NCBI GenBank assembly: GCA_958352855.1
Contig: CATWQE010000002.1
Location: forward strand, 1-64,000
DNA: 64,000 nucleotides
Reading direction: 5' to 3'
From: an uncultured Bacillota bacterium
GTDB lineage: Bacteria > Bacillota > Clostridia > Lachnospirales > Lachnospiraceae
Made by a program: the position numbers and the translations under genes
Shown here: piece after piece, positions 52,292-61,077 of the stretch
How positions within the stretch are numbered: the stretch's first letter is position 1
Layout of the letters: each line of letters opens with the position of its first letter
The notes under the pieces: generated by a model
Told to the model about the DNA's origin: nothing
Databases searched by the model: none
What the model saw: only the letters and a program-made list of their open reading frames with translations

Positions 52292-52561
52292 TTATTCTGC
52301 TTCTTCAGCATCCCCTGCAAGCTGGGATAAATAGTCCGAAATTGCTGTGGTATCCATCTCTGTGGTAACCACTGTTTTTTCTTCGTCAGGGTCTTCCCTT
52401 GTAAGTACTCCATAAGCAGAATAGCCAATCCATCCCACCATAACCAGAGCCACTGCACCAATGGCCAGTTTTTCTAAAAAGAGGGTTCTCTTTTCCCTTT
52501 TCTGAAGCTTCTCCCGGTTTGCTTTCTCTTTTTTATATTTGTCTACTTTCTCCTGACTCAT
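52292..52561 (-). CDS. Small single-pass membrane protein, unknown function
   Basis: An 89-residue protein with a highly charged Lys/Glu coiled N-terminus (1-27), one membrane helix (about 30-52) and an acidic extracytoplasmic tail ending DAEEAE. AGGAG lies 9 bases before the ATG. No family recognised. Confidence 0.7.
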   Translation of the reverse strand: MSQEKVDKYKKEKANREKLQKREKRTLFLEKLAIGAVALVMVGWIGYSAYGVLTREDPDEEKTVVTTEMDTTAISDYLSQLAGDAEEAE

Positions 52562-52635
52562 GACGTATCTCTCCTATCTCAATAAATTACTGTTCATTAG
52601 TATAGCACAATTTCTCTTATCTTTACAAGAACCCC

Positions 52636-52665
52636 TTGACCAGTTCTCTCCTTTTTGTATATACT
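52636..52665 (+). promoter_or_regulatory. Promoter of the YitT-family gene
   Basis: TTGACC (52636-52641), an 18-bp spacer and TATACT (52660-52665). Transcription would start near 52672. Confidence 0.65.
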
Positions 52666-52671
52666 AAGAGT

Positions 52672-52722
52672 GAAAAGAGCATTTGCGGATTATAGCTTTA
52701 TAATTCGTGAGGGCTCTTTTTT
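52672..52722 (+). terminator. Terminator-like hairpin at the 5' end of the YitT leader
   Basis: GAAAAGAGC (52672-52680) pairs with GCTCTTTT (52713-52720), with an inner CGGATTATA/TATAATTCG stem; TTTTTTC follows. It begins at the expected transcription start and ends before the ribosome site (AAGGAGG, 52741-52747). Confidence 0.65.
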
Positions 52723-52756
52723 CTTTCTACACGTTTTGAAAAGGAGGGTTTGTTAC

Positions 52757-53629
52757 ATGAAAACATCACATTCTAAAAGCTGGTATGTAAAAAAATGGAG
52801 TCTGGACATTTTCGTGGATATTCTGGGCGGGATTTTTATTGCCCTTGGCACTTATAATTTTGCTGCTGCTGCCGAATTTCCCATGGTTGGCGTCAATGGA
52901 ATTGCCCTGATTTTTTATCATCTATGGGGACTGCCTATTGGACGCACCGCCATGCTTCTGAACATCCCCATTGCCCTGCTTTGTTTTAAGGTGCTTGGAC
53001 GGCAGTTTTTTCTCAGGTCTGTGCGGACCATTCTTATTACCTCATTCCTCATGGATTACGCTGCCCCGCTGTTTCCTCTCTATGAGGGAGATCGGATGCT
53101 GGCAGCCATCTGTACCGGGATTTTATCCGGCCTTGGCTTTGCCCTTATCTATATGCGGGACTCTTCCACCGGAGGCGCTGATTTCATTATTTTAAGCCTG
53201 AAATCCTTCCATCCTCACCTGACCATTGGGAAGATTTCCTTTGCCCTGGACGCCGCCATTGTGCTCCTTGGGGTCCTGATTGTATCAAAAGATGTAGACA
53301 GCCTGATTTATGGTATTATCATCAGTTTCCTCCTATCTACCATGGTAGATAAGGTGATGTACGGTATCAGCGCGGGAAAGCTGGCGCTTATTGTCACCGA
53401 CTATGCGCCACAGGTTGCCGCAGAAATTGACCGTACAACCGGAAGAGGCTCAACCTTTTTAAAGGCTCAGGGCAGCTATTCCAGGGAAGATAAAAATGTG
53501 GTTCTGTGTGCCTGCAACAACAAGCAGATGTATGGCATTCGCAGTGTAGTCAAGGAGCTGGACCCCAACGCCTTTGTTATCATTATGGAATCCAATGAGG
53601 TCCTGGGAGAGGGCTTTAAGCCTCACTGA
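52757..53629 (+). CDS. YitT family membrane protein (DUF161/DUF2179)
   Basis: The 290-residue protein has about five or six membrane helices (1-205; GGIFIALGTYNFAAAAEFPM, then STGGADFIILSL) and a C-terminal DUF2179 domain (GRGSTFLKAQGSYSREDKNV). The family is widespread in Firmicutes; its transported or sensed compound is unknown. The start at 52757 has AAGGAGG 9 bases upstream; the longer ORF from 52655 covers the promoter. Its 3' end overlaps the convergent truA end by 14 bases. Confidence 0.9.
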   Translation: MKTSHSKSWYVKKWSLDIFVDILGGIFIALGTYNFAAAAEFPMVGVNGIALIFYHLWGLPIGRTAMLLNIPIALLCFKVLGRQFFLRSVRTILITSFLMDYAAPLFPLYEGDRMLAAICTGILSGLGFALIYMRDSSTGGADFIILSLKSFHPHLTIGKISFALDAAIVLLGVLIVSKDVDSLIYGIIISFLLSTMVDKVMYGISAGKLALIVTDYAPQVAAEIDRTTGRGSTFLKAQGSYSREDKNVVLCACNNKQMYGIRSVVKELDPNAFVIIMESNEVLGEGFKPH

Positions 53630-54383
53630 CCTCTTCACAGAACTGGTTCTCATATTGGATTTCCATTAACGTCAATCCCCTGGCAGGAGCTGTAGGGCCG
53701 GCCATTTTTCTATCCTTTGCTTCCAGAATCTCTTTGATTTCCGAAGGTTTTAAGGCGCCGCTTCCTACTTCCATAAGGGTTCCTGCCAGAATCCGCACCA
53801 TGTTATAAAGAAATCCGTTCCCGCGGATTCTGATGGTAATCATATCCTGTTCCTTCTCAATGTGAATATTATAAATGGTGCGGACTGTGGTTTTCACCTG
53901 GGCATTGGTACCGCAAAAGCTTTTAAAATCATGTTCTCCTATGAGATATGCCGCGCCTTCCCGCATCTTTTCCACATCCAGCGGGATATAGGTAAAATGC
54001 GCGTAAAACCGCTGGGTTGGAATAGGAAATTTCCGGTTCAATATCCTGTATTCGTAGGTTTTCGCGCTTTTAACATACCTGGGATGAAAATCCATGGGCA
54101 CTTCTTCTGATTTTTCAATGCGGATATCCTCTGGAAGTCTCTGATTCAGAGCATAAGAAAACTTCTCCCCAGGCATCCGCACATGGGTGTCAAATACAGC
54201 CACATTTCCCAGGGCATGAACTCCCGCATCCGTTCTGCTGGCTCCAATGGTTTCAATTTTCTCTTTCGTAAGCTCAGATAAATGCCTGTTCAGCACCTCC
54301 TGCACTGTGATTCCATTGGGCTGTACCTGCCACCCGCAGTAATTGGTTCCATCATATGCTACTGTGAGCTTTACTCGCTTCAT
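53616..54383 (-). CDS. truA: tRNA pseudouridine synthase A
   Basis: Makes pseudouridine at positions 38-40 of the tRNA anticodon arm. The 255-residue enzyme has the N-terminal TVAYDGTNYCGWQ, catalytic Asp in GASRTDAGVHA and FCGTNAQ plus MVRILAGTLMEVG. It follows ecfT, the usual Firmicutes order. AGGAG lies 8 bases before the ATG. Confidence 0.97.
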   Translation of the reverse strand: MKRVKLTVAYDGTNYCGWQVQPNGITVQEVLNRHLSELTKEKIETIGASRTDAGVHALGNVAVFDTHVRMPGEKFSYALNQRLPEDIRIEKSEEVPMDFHPRYVKSAKTYEYRILNRKFPIPTQRFYAHFTYIPLDVEKMREGAAYLIGEHDFKSFCGTNAQVKTTVRTIYNIHIEKEQDMITIRIRGNGFLYNMVRILAGTLMEVGSGALKPSEIKEILEAKDRKMAGPTAPARGLTLMEIQYENQFCEEVSEA

Positions 54384-54407
54384 TTTGCAGGCTCCTTTTC
54401 AACAAAC

Positions 54408-55208
54408 TCATAATAAAATCCTGATGGCAATGTCTGCGCCCAGATATACCAGGATAACTCCATACGCCCAGTAATCTCTGGCTTTATAAAGCAAAGGCTT
54501 CATCTGGGTTCTGTTCTCCCCGCCATGATAGCACCTGGCTTCCATGGCCATGGCCAGATCATCTGCCCGCCTGAAAGCTGAGATAAAGAGCGGCACCAGA
54601 AGGGGTATCAGATTCTTTGCCTTTTGAATCAGGTTCCCACTTTCAAAATCAGCGCCTCTGGCAATCTGCGCTTTCATAATCTTGTCAGTCTCTTCCATGA
54701 GAATTGGAATAAAGCGCAGGGCAATGGACATCATCATGGAAATCTCATGGACCGGAACCTTAATTTTATTCAATGGTTTTAAAATTCTTTCCAATCCATC
54801 TGTCAACTGGTTGGGTGTGGTGGTAAGGGTCATTACCGAAGAGCCAATAACCAGATATATAAGCCGGATTCCGATTTTAATTGCCTGCCGGATTCCCTCA
54901 TAGGTCAGCTTCAGAAATCCAAACTCCCAGATAACCTCACCGGGAACCAGAAACAGGTTAAAACACAAGGTAATCAGGAAAATCAAAAACAGGGGCTTTA
55001 AGCCCTTCAGCATGAATTTCACCGGTACTTTTGACAATCCCACAATGCCTGCTAAAAATACAGTAGCCAAAACATATCCCCAGAAGCTGTCTGCCACAAA
55101 TAAGGATACTAAGAACAAAAAGGTTCCAATAAATTTCACTCTGGGGTCCAGACGGTGCAGAATGGAATCCGCCGGATAATATTGTCCAATGGTAATATCT
55201 CGCATCAT
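54408..55208 (-). CDS. ecfT: ECF transporter transmembrane subunit EcfT
   Basis: Energy-coupling core that links vitamin or metal S-components to the ATPases. The 266-residue protein has five or so helices and the two Ala-Arg-Gly-type coupling motifs (AQIARGADF and AMEARCYHGG). Start ATG overlaps ecfA2 (ATGA). Confidence 0.96.
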   Translation of the reverse strand: MMRDITIGQYYPADSILHRLDPRVKFIGTFLFLVSLFVADSFWGYVLATVFLAGIVGLSKVPVKFMLKGLKPLFLIFLITLCFNLFLVPGEVIWEFGFLKLTYEGIRQAIKIGIRLIYLVIGSSVMTLTTTPNQLTDGLERILKPLNKIKVPVHEISMMMSIALRFIPILMEETDKIMKAQIARGADFESGNLIQKAKNLIPLLVPLFISAFRRADDLAMAMEARCYHGGENRTQMKPLLYKARDYWAYGVILVYLGADIAIRILL

Positions 55209-56062
55209 GATTTCATTCCCCCAAGTACACTTAAAATACTCTCTTTTGCTTCTTCTATGGTAATAGCCTGGGTGTCAACCTTCAGTCCTGCGTCATACAA
55301 ATCGTGCATAATATAGGTAATCTGTGGCGCTGCCAGCCCTATAGCCTCCAGTTCTTTATATTTGGCAAAAACCTCCCTGGGCGTCCCGTCAAAGGCTTTT
55401 TCTCCTTTGTTCATAACCAGAATACGTTCCACATATCTGGCAATGTCTTCCATACTGTGAGAAACCAGAATCACTGTAATCTTTCTTTCTTCATGAAGAC
55501 AGGCAATCTGATCCAGGATTTCATCTCTCCCCTTTGGGTCCAGTCCGGCTGTGGGCTCATCCAGAATAAGCACCTGTGGATTCATGGCTAAAACTCCGGC
55601 AATGGCAACCCGACGTTTCTGTCCTCCTGATAAATCAAAGGGAGAACTGGTATAATATTTTTCCTTTAATCCAGCCTGCCGAAGGGCTGCAACAGCCCGT
55701 TCCTTTGCCTCTTCCCCGGATAACCCCAGGTTCTTAGGACCAAAACACACATCAGACAGCACATCCGCCTCAAAAAGCTGATGCTCCGGATATTGAAAAA
55801 CCAATCCAACCTGGCTTCTTAAATGTTTTAAGGAATATCCTTCCTGCCAGATATTTTCATCCTTATAATACACTGTTCCCACTGTAGGGCGCATAAGTCC
55901 GTTAAAGTGCTGAATCAGTGTTGACTTTCCACTTCCCGTATGACCGATGATTCCCAGAAACTGTCCTGAGGGAATCTCCAGATTCACGTCCTTTAGGGCA
56001 TGGGTTTCATAAACGTTTCCTGGATTATAGGTATATGTAACATGTTCTAATTTCAATGACAT
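55205..56062 (-). CDS. ecfA2: ECF transporter ATPase EcfA2
   Basis: The 285-residue ATPase has Walker A GHTGSGKST, Q-loop VGLVFQYPEHQLFE, signature LSGGQKRRVA and Walker B LILDEPTAGLD. It overlaps ecfA1 by 10 bases. Confidence 0.96.
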   Translation of the reverse strand: MSLKLEHVTYTYNPGNVYETHALKDVNLEIPSGQFLGIIGHTGSGKSTLIQHFNGLMRPTVGTVYYKDENIWQEGYSLKHLRSQVGLVFQYPEHQLFEADVLSDVCFGPKNLGLSGEEAKERAVAALRQAGLKEKYYTSSPFDLSGGQKRRVAIAGVLAMNPQVLILDEPTAGLDPKGRDEILDQIACLHEERKITVILVSHSMEDIARYVERILVMNKGEKAFDGTPREVFAKYKELEAIGLAAPQITYIMHDLYDAGLKVDTQAITIEEAKESILSVLGGMKS

Positions 56063-56898
56063 AAGGCATCCACCAATTCCTTTGCTGTAAGTATTCCATC
56101 TGGAATGATAATTCCCGCTTTTTTCAGTTCATATGCCAGCAAGGTAACCTGAGGCACATCCAGCCGGTAATGCTTTAATTCTTCCACTCTGGAAAAAATC
56201 TCCCTGGGTGTCCCTTCCATTACAATCTGCCCCTGATCCATAACAAAAACCTTGTCCGAATCAATGACCTCTTCCATATAATGGGTAATGAGGATTACCG
56301 TAATTCCCTGGTTCTTATTCAATTCATGGACAGCCTGCAGTACTTCCTTCCTTCCGTTTGGGTCCAGCATGGCTGTTGGCTCATCCAGAATAATGCACTT
56401 TGGCTGCATGGCCATAACCCCGGCAATGGCAACTCTCTGCTTCTGTCCTCCGGAAAGTTTATTGGGAGAACGGTGGCGAAAAGGTGTCATTCCCACAGCC
56501 TCCAGGCTTTTATCCACTCTTGCCCAGATGGCATCTGTCGGTACGCCCATGTTTTCCGGTCCGAATCCCACATCTTCCTCCACCACAGTACCAATAATCT
56601 GATTATCCGGATTCTGAAATACCATTCCCGCGGTCTGTCGGATTTCCCACAATTCTTCCATGGCAGCGGTATCTTTTCCATCTACCCACATGGTTCCCTC
56701 TGTGGGTATCAGCAGCGCATTCATATGCTTTGCCAGTGTGGACTTTCCTGAACCATTGTGTCCCAGAATGGAGATAAACTGCCCTTCCCGGATATCCAGA
56801 TTTACGCTGTCCACAGCAGTCTGGCTCTCTTGTGTCTGTCCGTTATCATCATATTTGAAATACTCATATTTTAAATTTCTGGCTTTTATGATTCCCAT
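56053..56898 (-). CDS. ecfA1: ECF transporter ATPase EcfA1
   Basis: The 281-residue ATPase has Walker A GHNGSGKST, Q-loop AGMVFQNPDNQIIG, signature LSGGQKQRVA and Walker B CIILDEPTAMLD. With EcfA2 and EcfT it forms the shared module; S-components are elsewhere in the genome. Confidence 0.96.
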   Translation of the reverse strand: MGIIKARNLKYEYFKYDDNGQTQESQTAVDSVNLDIREGQFISILGHNGSGKSTLAKHMNALLIPTEGTMWVDGKDTAAMEELWEIRQTAGMVFQNPDNQIIGTVVEEDVGFGPENMGVPTDAIWARVDKSLEAVGMTPFRHRSPNKLSGGQKQRVAIAGVMAMQPKCIILDEPTAMLDPNGRKEVLQAVHELNKNQGITVILITHYMEEVIDSDKVFVMDQGQIVMEGTPREIFSRVEELKHYRLDVPQVTLLAYELKKAGIIIPDGILTAKELVDALCH

Positions 56899-56912
56899 TT
56901 TGCTGTTTCTCC

Positions 56913-58100
56913 TTAACTACAGGTATATCTCCAGACTTCCATATCCTCACTGTCCTGATTTAAGCGGTAATCTGTTTTTACAAAGCCCAGCTTTTTTACA
57001 AGCTCTACAGACGGCTGATTGTCTCTTTTAATCCTGCAATGAAGATATCTTGCGCCGCGCTCTCCCGACACCTGCAAAATTGCTTTACATGCTTCGTAGG
57101 CAAACCCCTGGTGACGGAAGTGTTCATCAATGATATATCCCATTTCCACCACTGTTTTGCTGTCATTCCAATATTTAGGCTCCACGCCTGCCCTGCCGAT
57201 GATTTCTCCGGTATCCTTTTTTATCACACACCAGTATCCCATGTCACACAGTTCATACATATATCTGCGATATGTCTCAAAGCCTTCCAGCTCCTCCTGT
57301 AAAGGCTTTGCAATCCCCTCACAGGCATCCTGGGAAGTTTCCTGGGAACAGATTTCCATAAGTCTTGGAATATCCTTTTCTTCCATTTCTTTAATCAACA
57401 GCCTCTCTGTTTCACACACCAAAGCCGGAAGATGGTGATGGTGGCAGTAAATCTTTTCTGCAAACATGGCGTCAATTTCCTCAAATCCCTCCACCACAAC
57501 AGCCGCTGTGTTAAGCTTCTGTTTGCCGGAATCCGGATTATAATATGCCATACAGGTCATATTTGCAGCCTTTGCTGCCTTACATCCATTTTCTGAATCT
57601 TCAATAACCAGACATTCTTCCGGCAATATTCCAAGAATTTGCGCTGCTTTTAAAAATACATCCGGCGCCGGCTTGGGATGCTCTACCTGCTCACCGCTGA
57701 CCAGAATCTGGAAATAATGGTCAATCCCCCAAAAAGCTGTTACCTGCTCAATGTATGCTTTCGGCGAAGAGGAGGCCACTGCCATGGTATAGCCTGCCTT
57801 CCGGAACCGTTCCAGCATTTCCTTTACATAAGGAATCAGAGGAGGGTAGCCCTGCTTCTGAATCATTTCTTCTTTGGTAGCTTTCACCTGTTCAGGAAGG
57901 CTCCTGTCGTTTTTGTCTACTCCGTAATGCTCATGGAGAATCTCCATTAAAAAGCTTACGGTAGAGCCAATACATGGTTTGTAAATTTCATAGGAAATTT
58001 CAATTCCCCTCTGTTTCAGGACTTCCTTCCATACCTGATAATGGAAGGGCTCGCTGTTAATCAGCACCCCGTCCATATCAAAAATAATCCCTTTGAGCAT
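56913..58100 (-). CDS. HAD hydrolase fused to GNAT acetyltransferase
   Basis: The 395-residue protein joins a beta-phosphoglucomutase-like HAD domain (1-215; IFDMDGVLINSEPFHYQVW, VASSSPKAY, HPKPAPDVF, VIEDSENGCKAAKAA) to a GNAT domain (about 225-395; TERLLIKEMEEKDIPRLMEI, DEHFRHQGFAYEACKAIL). The linker holds a His4 run. HAD could hydrolyse or isomerise a sugar phosphate; the acetyl acceptor is unknown. It lies between ysxC and ecfA1. Confidence 0.9.
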   Translation of the reverse strand: MLKGIIFDMDGVLINSEPFHYQVWKEVLKQRGIEISYEIYKPCIGSTVSFLMEILHEHYGVDKNDRSLPEQVKATKEEMIQKQGYPPLIPYVKEMLERFRKAGYTMAVASSSPKAYIEQVTAFWGIDHYFQILVSGEQVEHPKPAPDVFLKAAQILGILPEECLVIEDSENGCKAAKAANMTCMAYYNPDSGKQKLNTAAVVVEGFEEIDAMFAEKIYCHHHHLPALVCETERLLIKEMEEKDIPRLMEICSQETSQDACEGIAKPLQEELEGFETYRRYMYELCDMGYWCVIKKDTGEIIGRAGVEPKYWNDSKTVVEMGYIIDEHFRHQGFAYEACKAILQVSGERGARYLHCRIKRDNQPSVELVKKLGFVKTDYRLNQDSEDMEVWRYTCS

Positions 58101-58101
58101 A

Positions 58102-58701
58102 TTATACCTTCTCTTCCTGTGCTAAAAGCTCCTCCACCAGATTCCAGATTTCTTCCCGCCCCTGTTTACTCTGGGCAGAAAAAGGAATTACCACACTTCC
58201 GGGTCTTAACTGCAGCCCTTCCTTAATTGCCTTTACATGCTTCTGAATCTGGCTTCTTTTTAGTTTATCTGCTTTGGTGGCAATAATAATAGGCTGGTAT
58301 CCATTATGTAAAATCCAGTTATACATGGTCTTATCATTTTCGGAAGGGTCATGGCGGATATCTACAAGGAGGAACACCGCTTTTAACTGTTTTGATTCAT
58401 GAAGATAACGCTCAATCAGCTTTCCCCACTGTTCCTTTACAGACTGTGATACCTTTGCATAGCCATATCCCGGAAGATCCACCAGATACATGGCATGATT
58501 TACATTGTAAAAATTAATTGTCTGAGTCTTACCCGGTGAAGAACTGGTTCTTGCCAGGGCTTTCCGGTTCATAAATGCATTAATCAGGGAAGATTTCCCC
58601 ACATTGGATTTTCCTGCAAAGGCAATTTCCGGCACCTGATTTTTCGGCAGTGTACTGGTGATTCCGCAGACAATATCCAGAGCTGCATGTTTAATTACCA
58701 T
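58102..58701 (-). CDS. ysxC: Ribosome biogenesis GTPase YsxC/EngB
   Basis: The 199-residue GTPase assembles the large ribosomal subunit. G1 GKSNVGKSS, G3 DLPGYG and G4 TKADK are present. The start at 58701 has GGAGG 7 bases upstream; the longer ORF overlaps lon. Lon-ysxC order is typical of Firmicutes. Confidence 0.96.
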   Translation of the reverse strand: MVIKHAALDIVCGITSTLPKNQVPEIAFAGKSNVGKSSLINAFMNRKALARTSSSPGKTQTINFYNVNHAMYLVDLPGYGYAKVSQSVKEQWGKLIERYLHESKQLKAVFLLVDIRHDPSENDKTMYNWILHNGYQPIIIATKADKLKRSQIQKHVKAIKEGLQLRPGSVVIPFSAQSKQGREEIWNLVEELLAQEEKV

Positions 58702-58726
58702 TTTAGTTCCTCCGCTTATTGCTGAT

Positions 58727-61051
58727 TTATGGCTGCTGTACCAGAGCATGCTCCAGTACCTCTTTCATAGTGCTGACTGGCACGATTTCCAGTCCTCCTG
58801 TAATTTCTTCATCCATTTCCAACACATCTGCCTGATTTTCCTGTGGTATCAGGACTTTTTCGATTCCCGCGCTCTTAGCTGCCAGAAGTTTTTCCTTTAG
58901 CCCGCCAATAGGAAGCACTCTTCCTCTTAAGGTAATCTCTCCTGTCATAGCCACACTGGCTTTCACCGGAATTTTGGTGATAGCGGAAAGCATGGCTGTT
59001 GCCATGGTGATTCCCGCAGATGGTCCATCCTTTGGCACAGCTCCCTCTGGAATGTGAATGTGCAGGTCATGCTTCTGGAAAAATTCACTTTCAATATGAT
59101 AGGTTTCTGCCACAGACCGGATGTAACTGATTCCCGCCTGGGCGGATTCTTTCATCACATCACCCAGTTGTCCGGTAAGGAGAAATTCCCCTTTTCCCGG
59201 CATAAGATTTACTTCAATCTGAAGCGTATCCCCGCCAACACTGGTCCATGCCAGTCCTCTGACAATTCCGATTTCATCACACTGATTTTTCTTCTGGTAT
59301 GTAAATTTTGCCCGTCCCAGAAACTCTTCCAGATTTTCTCTGGTTACTTCTACTGTTTCCTGCTTTTCTTCCAGAATCTTACGGGCTGTTTTCCTGCAAA
59401 TTTCCCCGATTTTCCGTTCCAGATTTCTCACGCCGGCTTCTTTTGTATATCCGGTAATCATTTCTCTCAGCGCCTCATCATCAATGGAAAGCTGCTGTTC
59501 CTTTAATCCATGATTGCGAATCTGTTTTGGAATCAGATGTTCTTTTGCAATATGCTCTTTTTCATTTTCTGTATAGCTGTTAATTTCAATAATTTCCATA
59601 CGATCTAAAAGTGGTCGCGGAATGGTCTGTAAATCATTTGCTGTTGCAATAAAAAGCACTTCTGACAAATCCAGTGGAATCTCCACATAATGATCTCGAA
59701 ATTTGCTGTTCTGCTCTGCATCCAGCACTTCCAAAAGCGCGGAAGAAGTATCTCCTTTATAATCGCTGCTCACCTTATCAATTTCATCCAAAAGCATCAG
59801 TGGGTTCTTCACCCCTGCCTGAATCAAACCGTTGGCAATACGTCCCGGCATGGCGCCAATATAGGTTCTTCTGTGTCCCCGGATTTCAGCCTCATCCCGG
59901 ACGCCCCCAAGAGACATTCGCACATATTCTTTTCCAAGTGCTCGTGCTACTGACCTTGCAATAGATGTTTTTCCGGTTCCCGGAGGTCCTGCCAGACACA
60001 AAATAGGGCTGTCCCCTTTTTTAGTAAGCGTGCGGACTGCCAGAAATTCCATAATTCGCTCTTTTACCTTCTCCAGTCCATAGTGATCCTCTTCCAGAAT
60101 TTCCTTTGCCTTTTTCAGATTCTTATTATCTCTGGAGGTTTTATCCCAGGGAAGGCTTAACAAGGTTTCAATATAGCTTCTCATAACACCGGCTTCTGCC
60201 TGAGAACCCGCTGTGTTTTTAAACCGTTCAATTTCTTTTTTAATTTTCTCTTTTACTTCCTTAGAAGCTTTCAGCTTTTCTGCCTGTTCTCTGAACTGAT
60301 CTGCCTCTGAAACAGTATCCTGGTCTCCCAGTTCTTCCCTGATAACCTTTAACTGTTCTCTTAAAATATAATCTCTCTGATTCTTGTCCACCCGCTGCTT
60401 TACTTTTTGATTCAAATCTACACGAATCTGCATGATTTCAATTTCATTGCTGAGAATCATGCCAAGAACCTCATAGCGCTCCTCCAGGGTAACTGCATCC
60501 AGAATTTTCTGCTTGTCTTCGTAACGCATAGGCAGATTCACTGCAATCTGGTCAATAACCTTCTGCACTTCTTCCTGCTCTAAAATCTGGCCTGCCAGAT
60601 CCTTACTAAGCTTTGGATTCTCATTGCAATAACGAATAAACAGCTCCTTCATGCCCCGAATCATGGCTTCTTTTAAGTTTTCGTCCATGTCCTCTGCATG
60701 TTCTTCCTGAAAAAGAGCAATTTCTGCATCCAGATAATTGCTGTTGTCCTCAAACCGCAGTAATTCTGCCCGCTCTTTTCCTTCTACCAGTACCTGAATC
60801 ATATTATTCTTGGTTTTTACCAACTGTTTAATTTCAGCTATGGTTCCGATTCTATATAAATCTTCCTGAACAGGTTCCTCTACCTCCGGGTCTCTCTGGG
60901 TAATCAAAAAGACCCTCTGATCCTGCACCATGGCTTTTTCAATGGCTTTGATGGATTTTTCTCTGCTCACATCAAAATGCACAATCATATCAGGAAGAAT
61001 GGTGGTTCCTCTAAGGGCGATTGCTGGTAAATTTTCAATCATGTCACTCAT
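58727..61051 (-). CDS. lon: ATP-dependent protease Lon
   Basis: The 774-residue soluble AAA+ protease has the N-terminal LON substrate domain (1-200), Walker A GPPGTGKT near 352 and Walker B LLDEIDK, and the C-terminal Ser-Lys protease with PKDGPSAGITMATA. Length is normal. GGAGG lies 7 bases before the ATG. It follows clpX by about 25 bases. Confidence 0.97.
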   Translation of the reverse strand: MSDMIENLPAIALRGTTILPDMIVHFDVSREKSIKAIEKAMVQDQRVFLITQRDPEVEEPVQEDLYRIGTIAEIKQLVKTKNNMIQVLVEGKERAELLRFEDNSNYLDAEIALFQEEHAEDMDENLKEAMIRGMKELFIRYCNENPKLSKDLAGQILEQEEVQKVIDQIAVNLPMRYEDKQKILDAVTLEERYEVLGMILSNEIEIMQIRVDLNQKVKQRVDKNQRDYILREQLKVIREELGDQDTVSEADQFREQAEKLKASKEVKEKIKKEIERFKNTAGSQAEAGVMRSYIETLLSLPWDKTSRDNKNLKKAKEILEEDHYGLEKVKERIMEFLAVRTLTKKGDSPILCLAGPPGTGKTSIARSVARALGKEYVRMSLGGVRDEAEIRGHRRTYIGAMPGRIANGLIQAGVKNPLMLLDEIDKVSSDYKGDTSSALLEVLDAEQNSKFRDHYVEIPLDLSEVLFIATANDLQTIPRPLLDRMEIIEINSYTENEKEHIAKEHLIPKQIRNHGLKEQQLSIDDEALREMITGYTKEAGVRNLERKIGEICRKTARKILEEKQETVEVTRENLEEFLGRAKFTYQKKNQCDEIGIVRGLAWTSVGGDTLQIEVNLMPGKGEFLLTGQLGDVMKESAQAGISYIRSVAETYHIESEFFQKHDLHIHIPEGAVPKDGPSAGITMATAMLSAITKIPVKASVAMTGEITLRGRVLPIGGLKEKLLAAKSAGIEKVLIPQENQADVLEMDEEITGGLEIVPVSTMKEVLEHALVQQP

Positions 61052-61077
61052 ACTCGCTCCTCCTTAATGCTTGGTAT

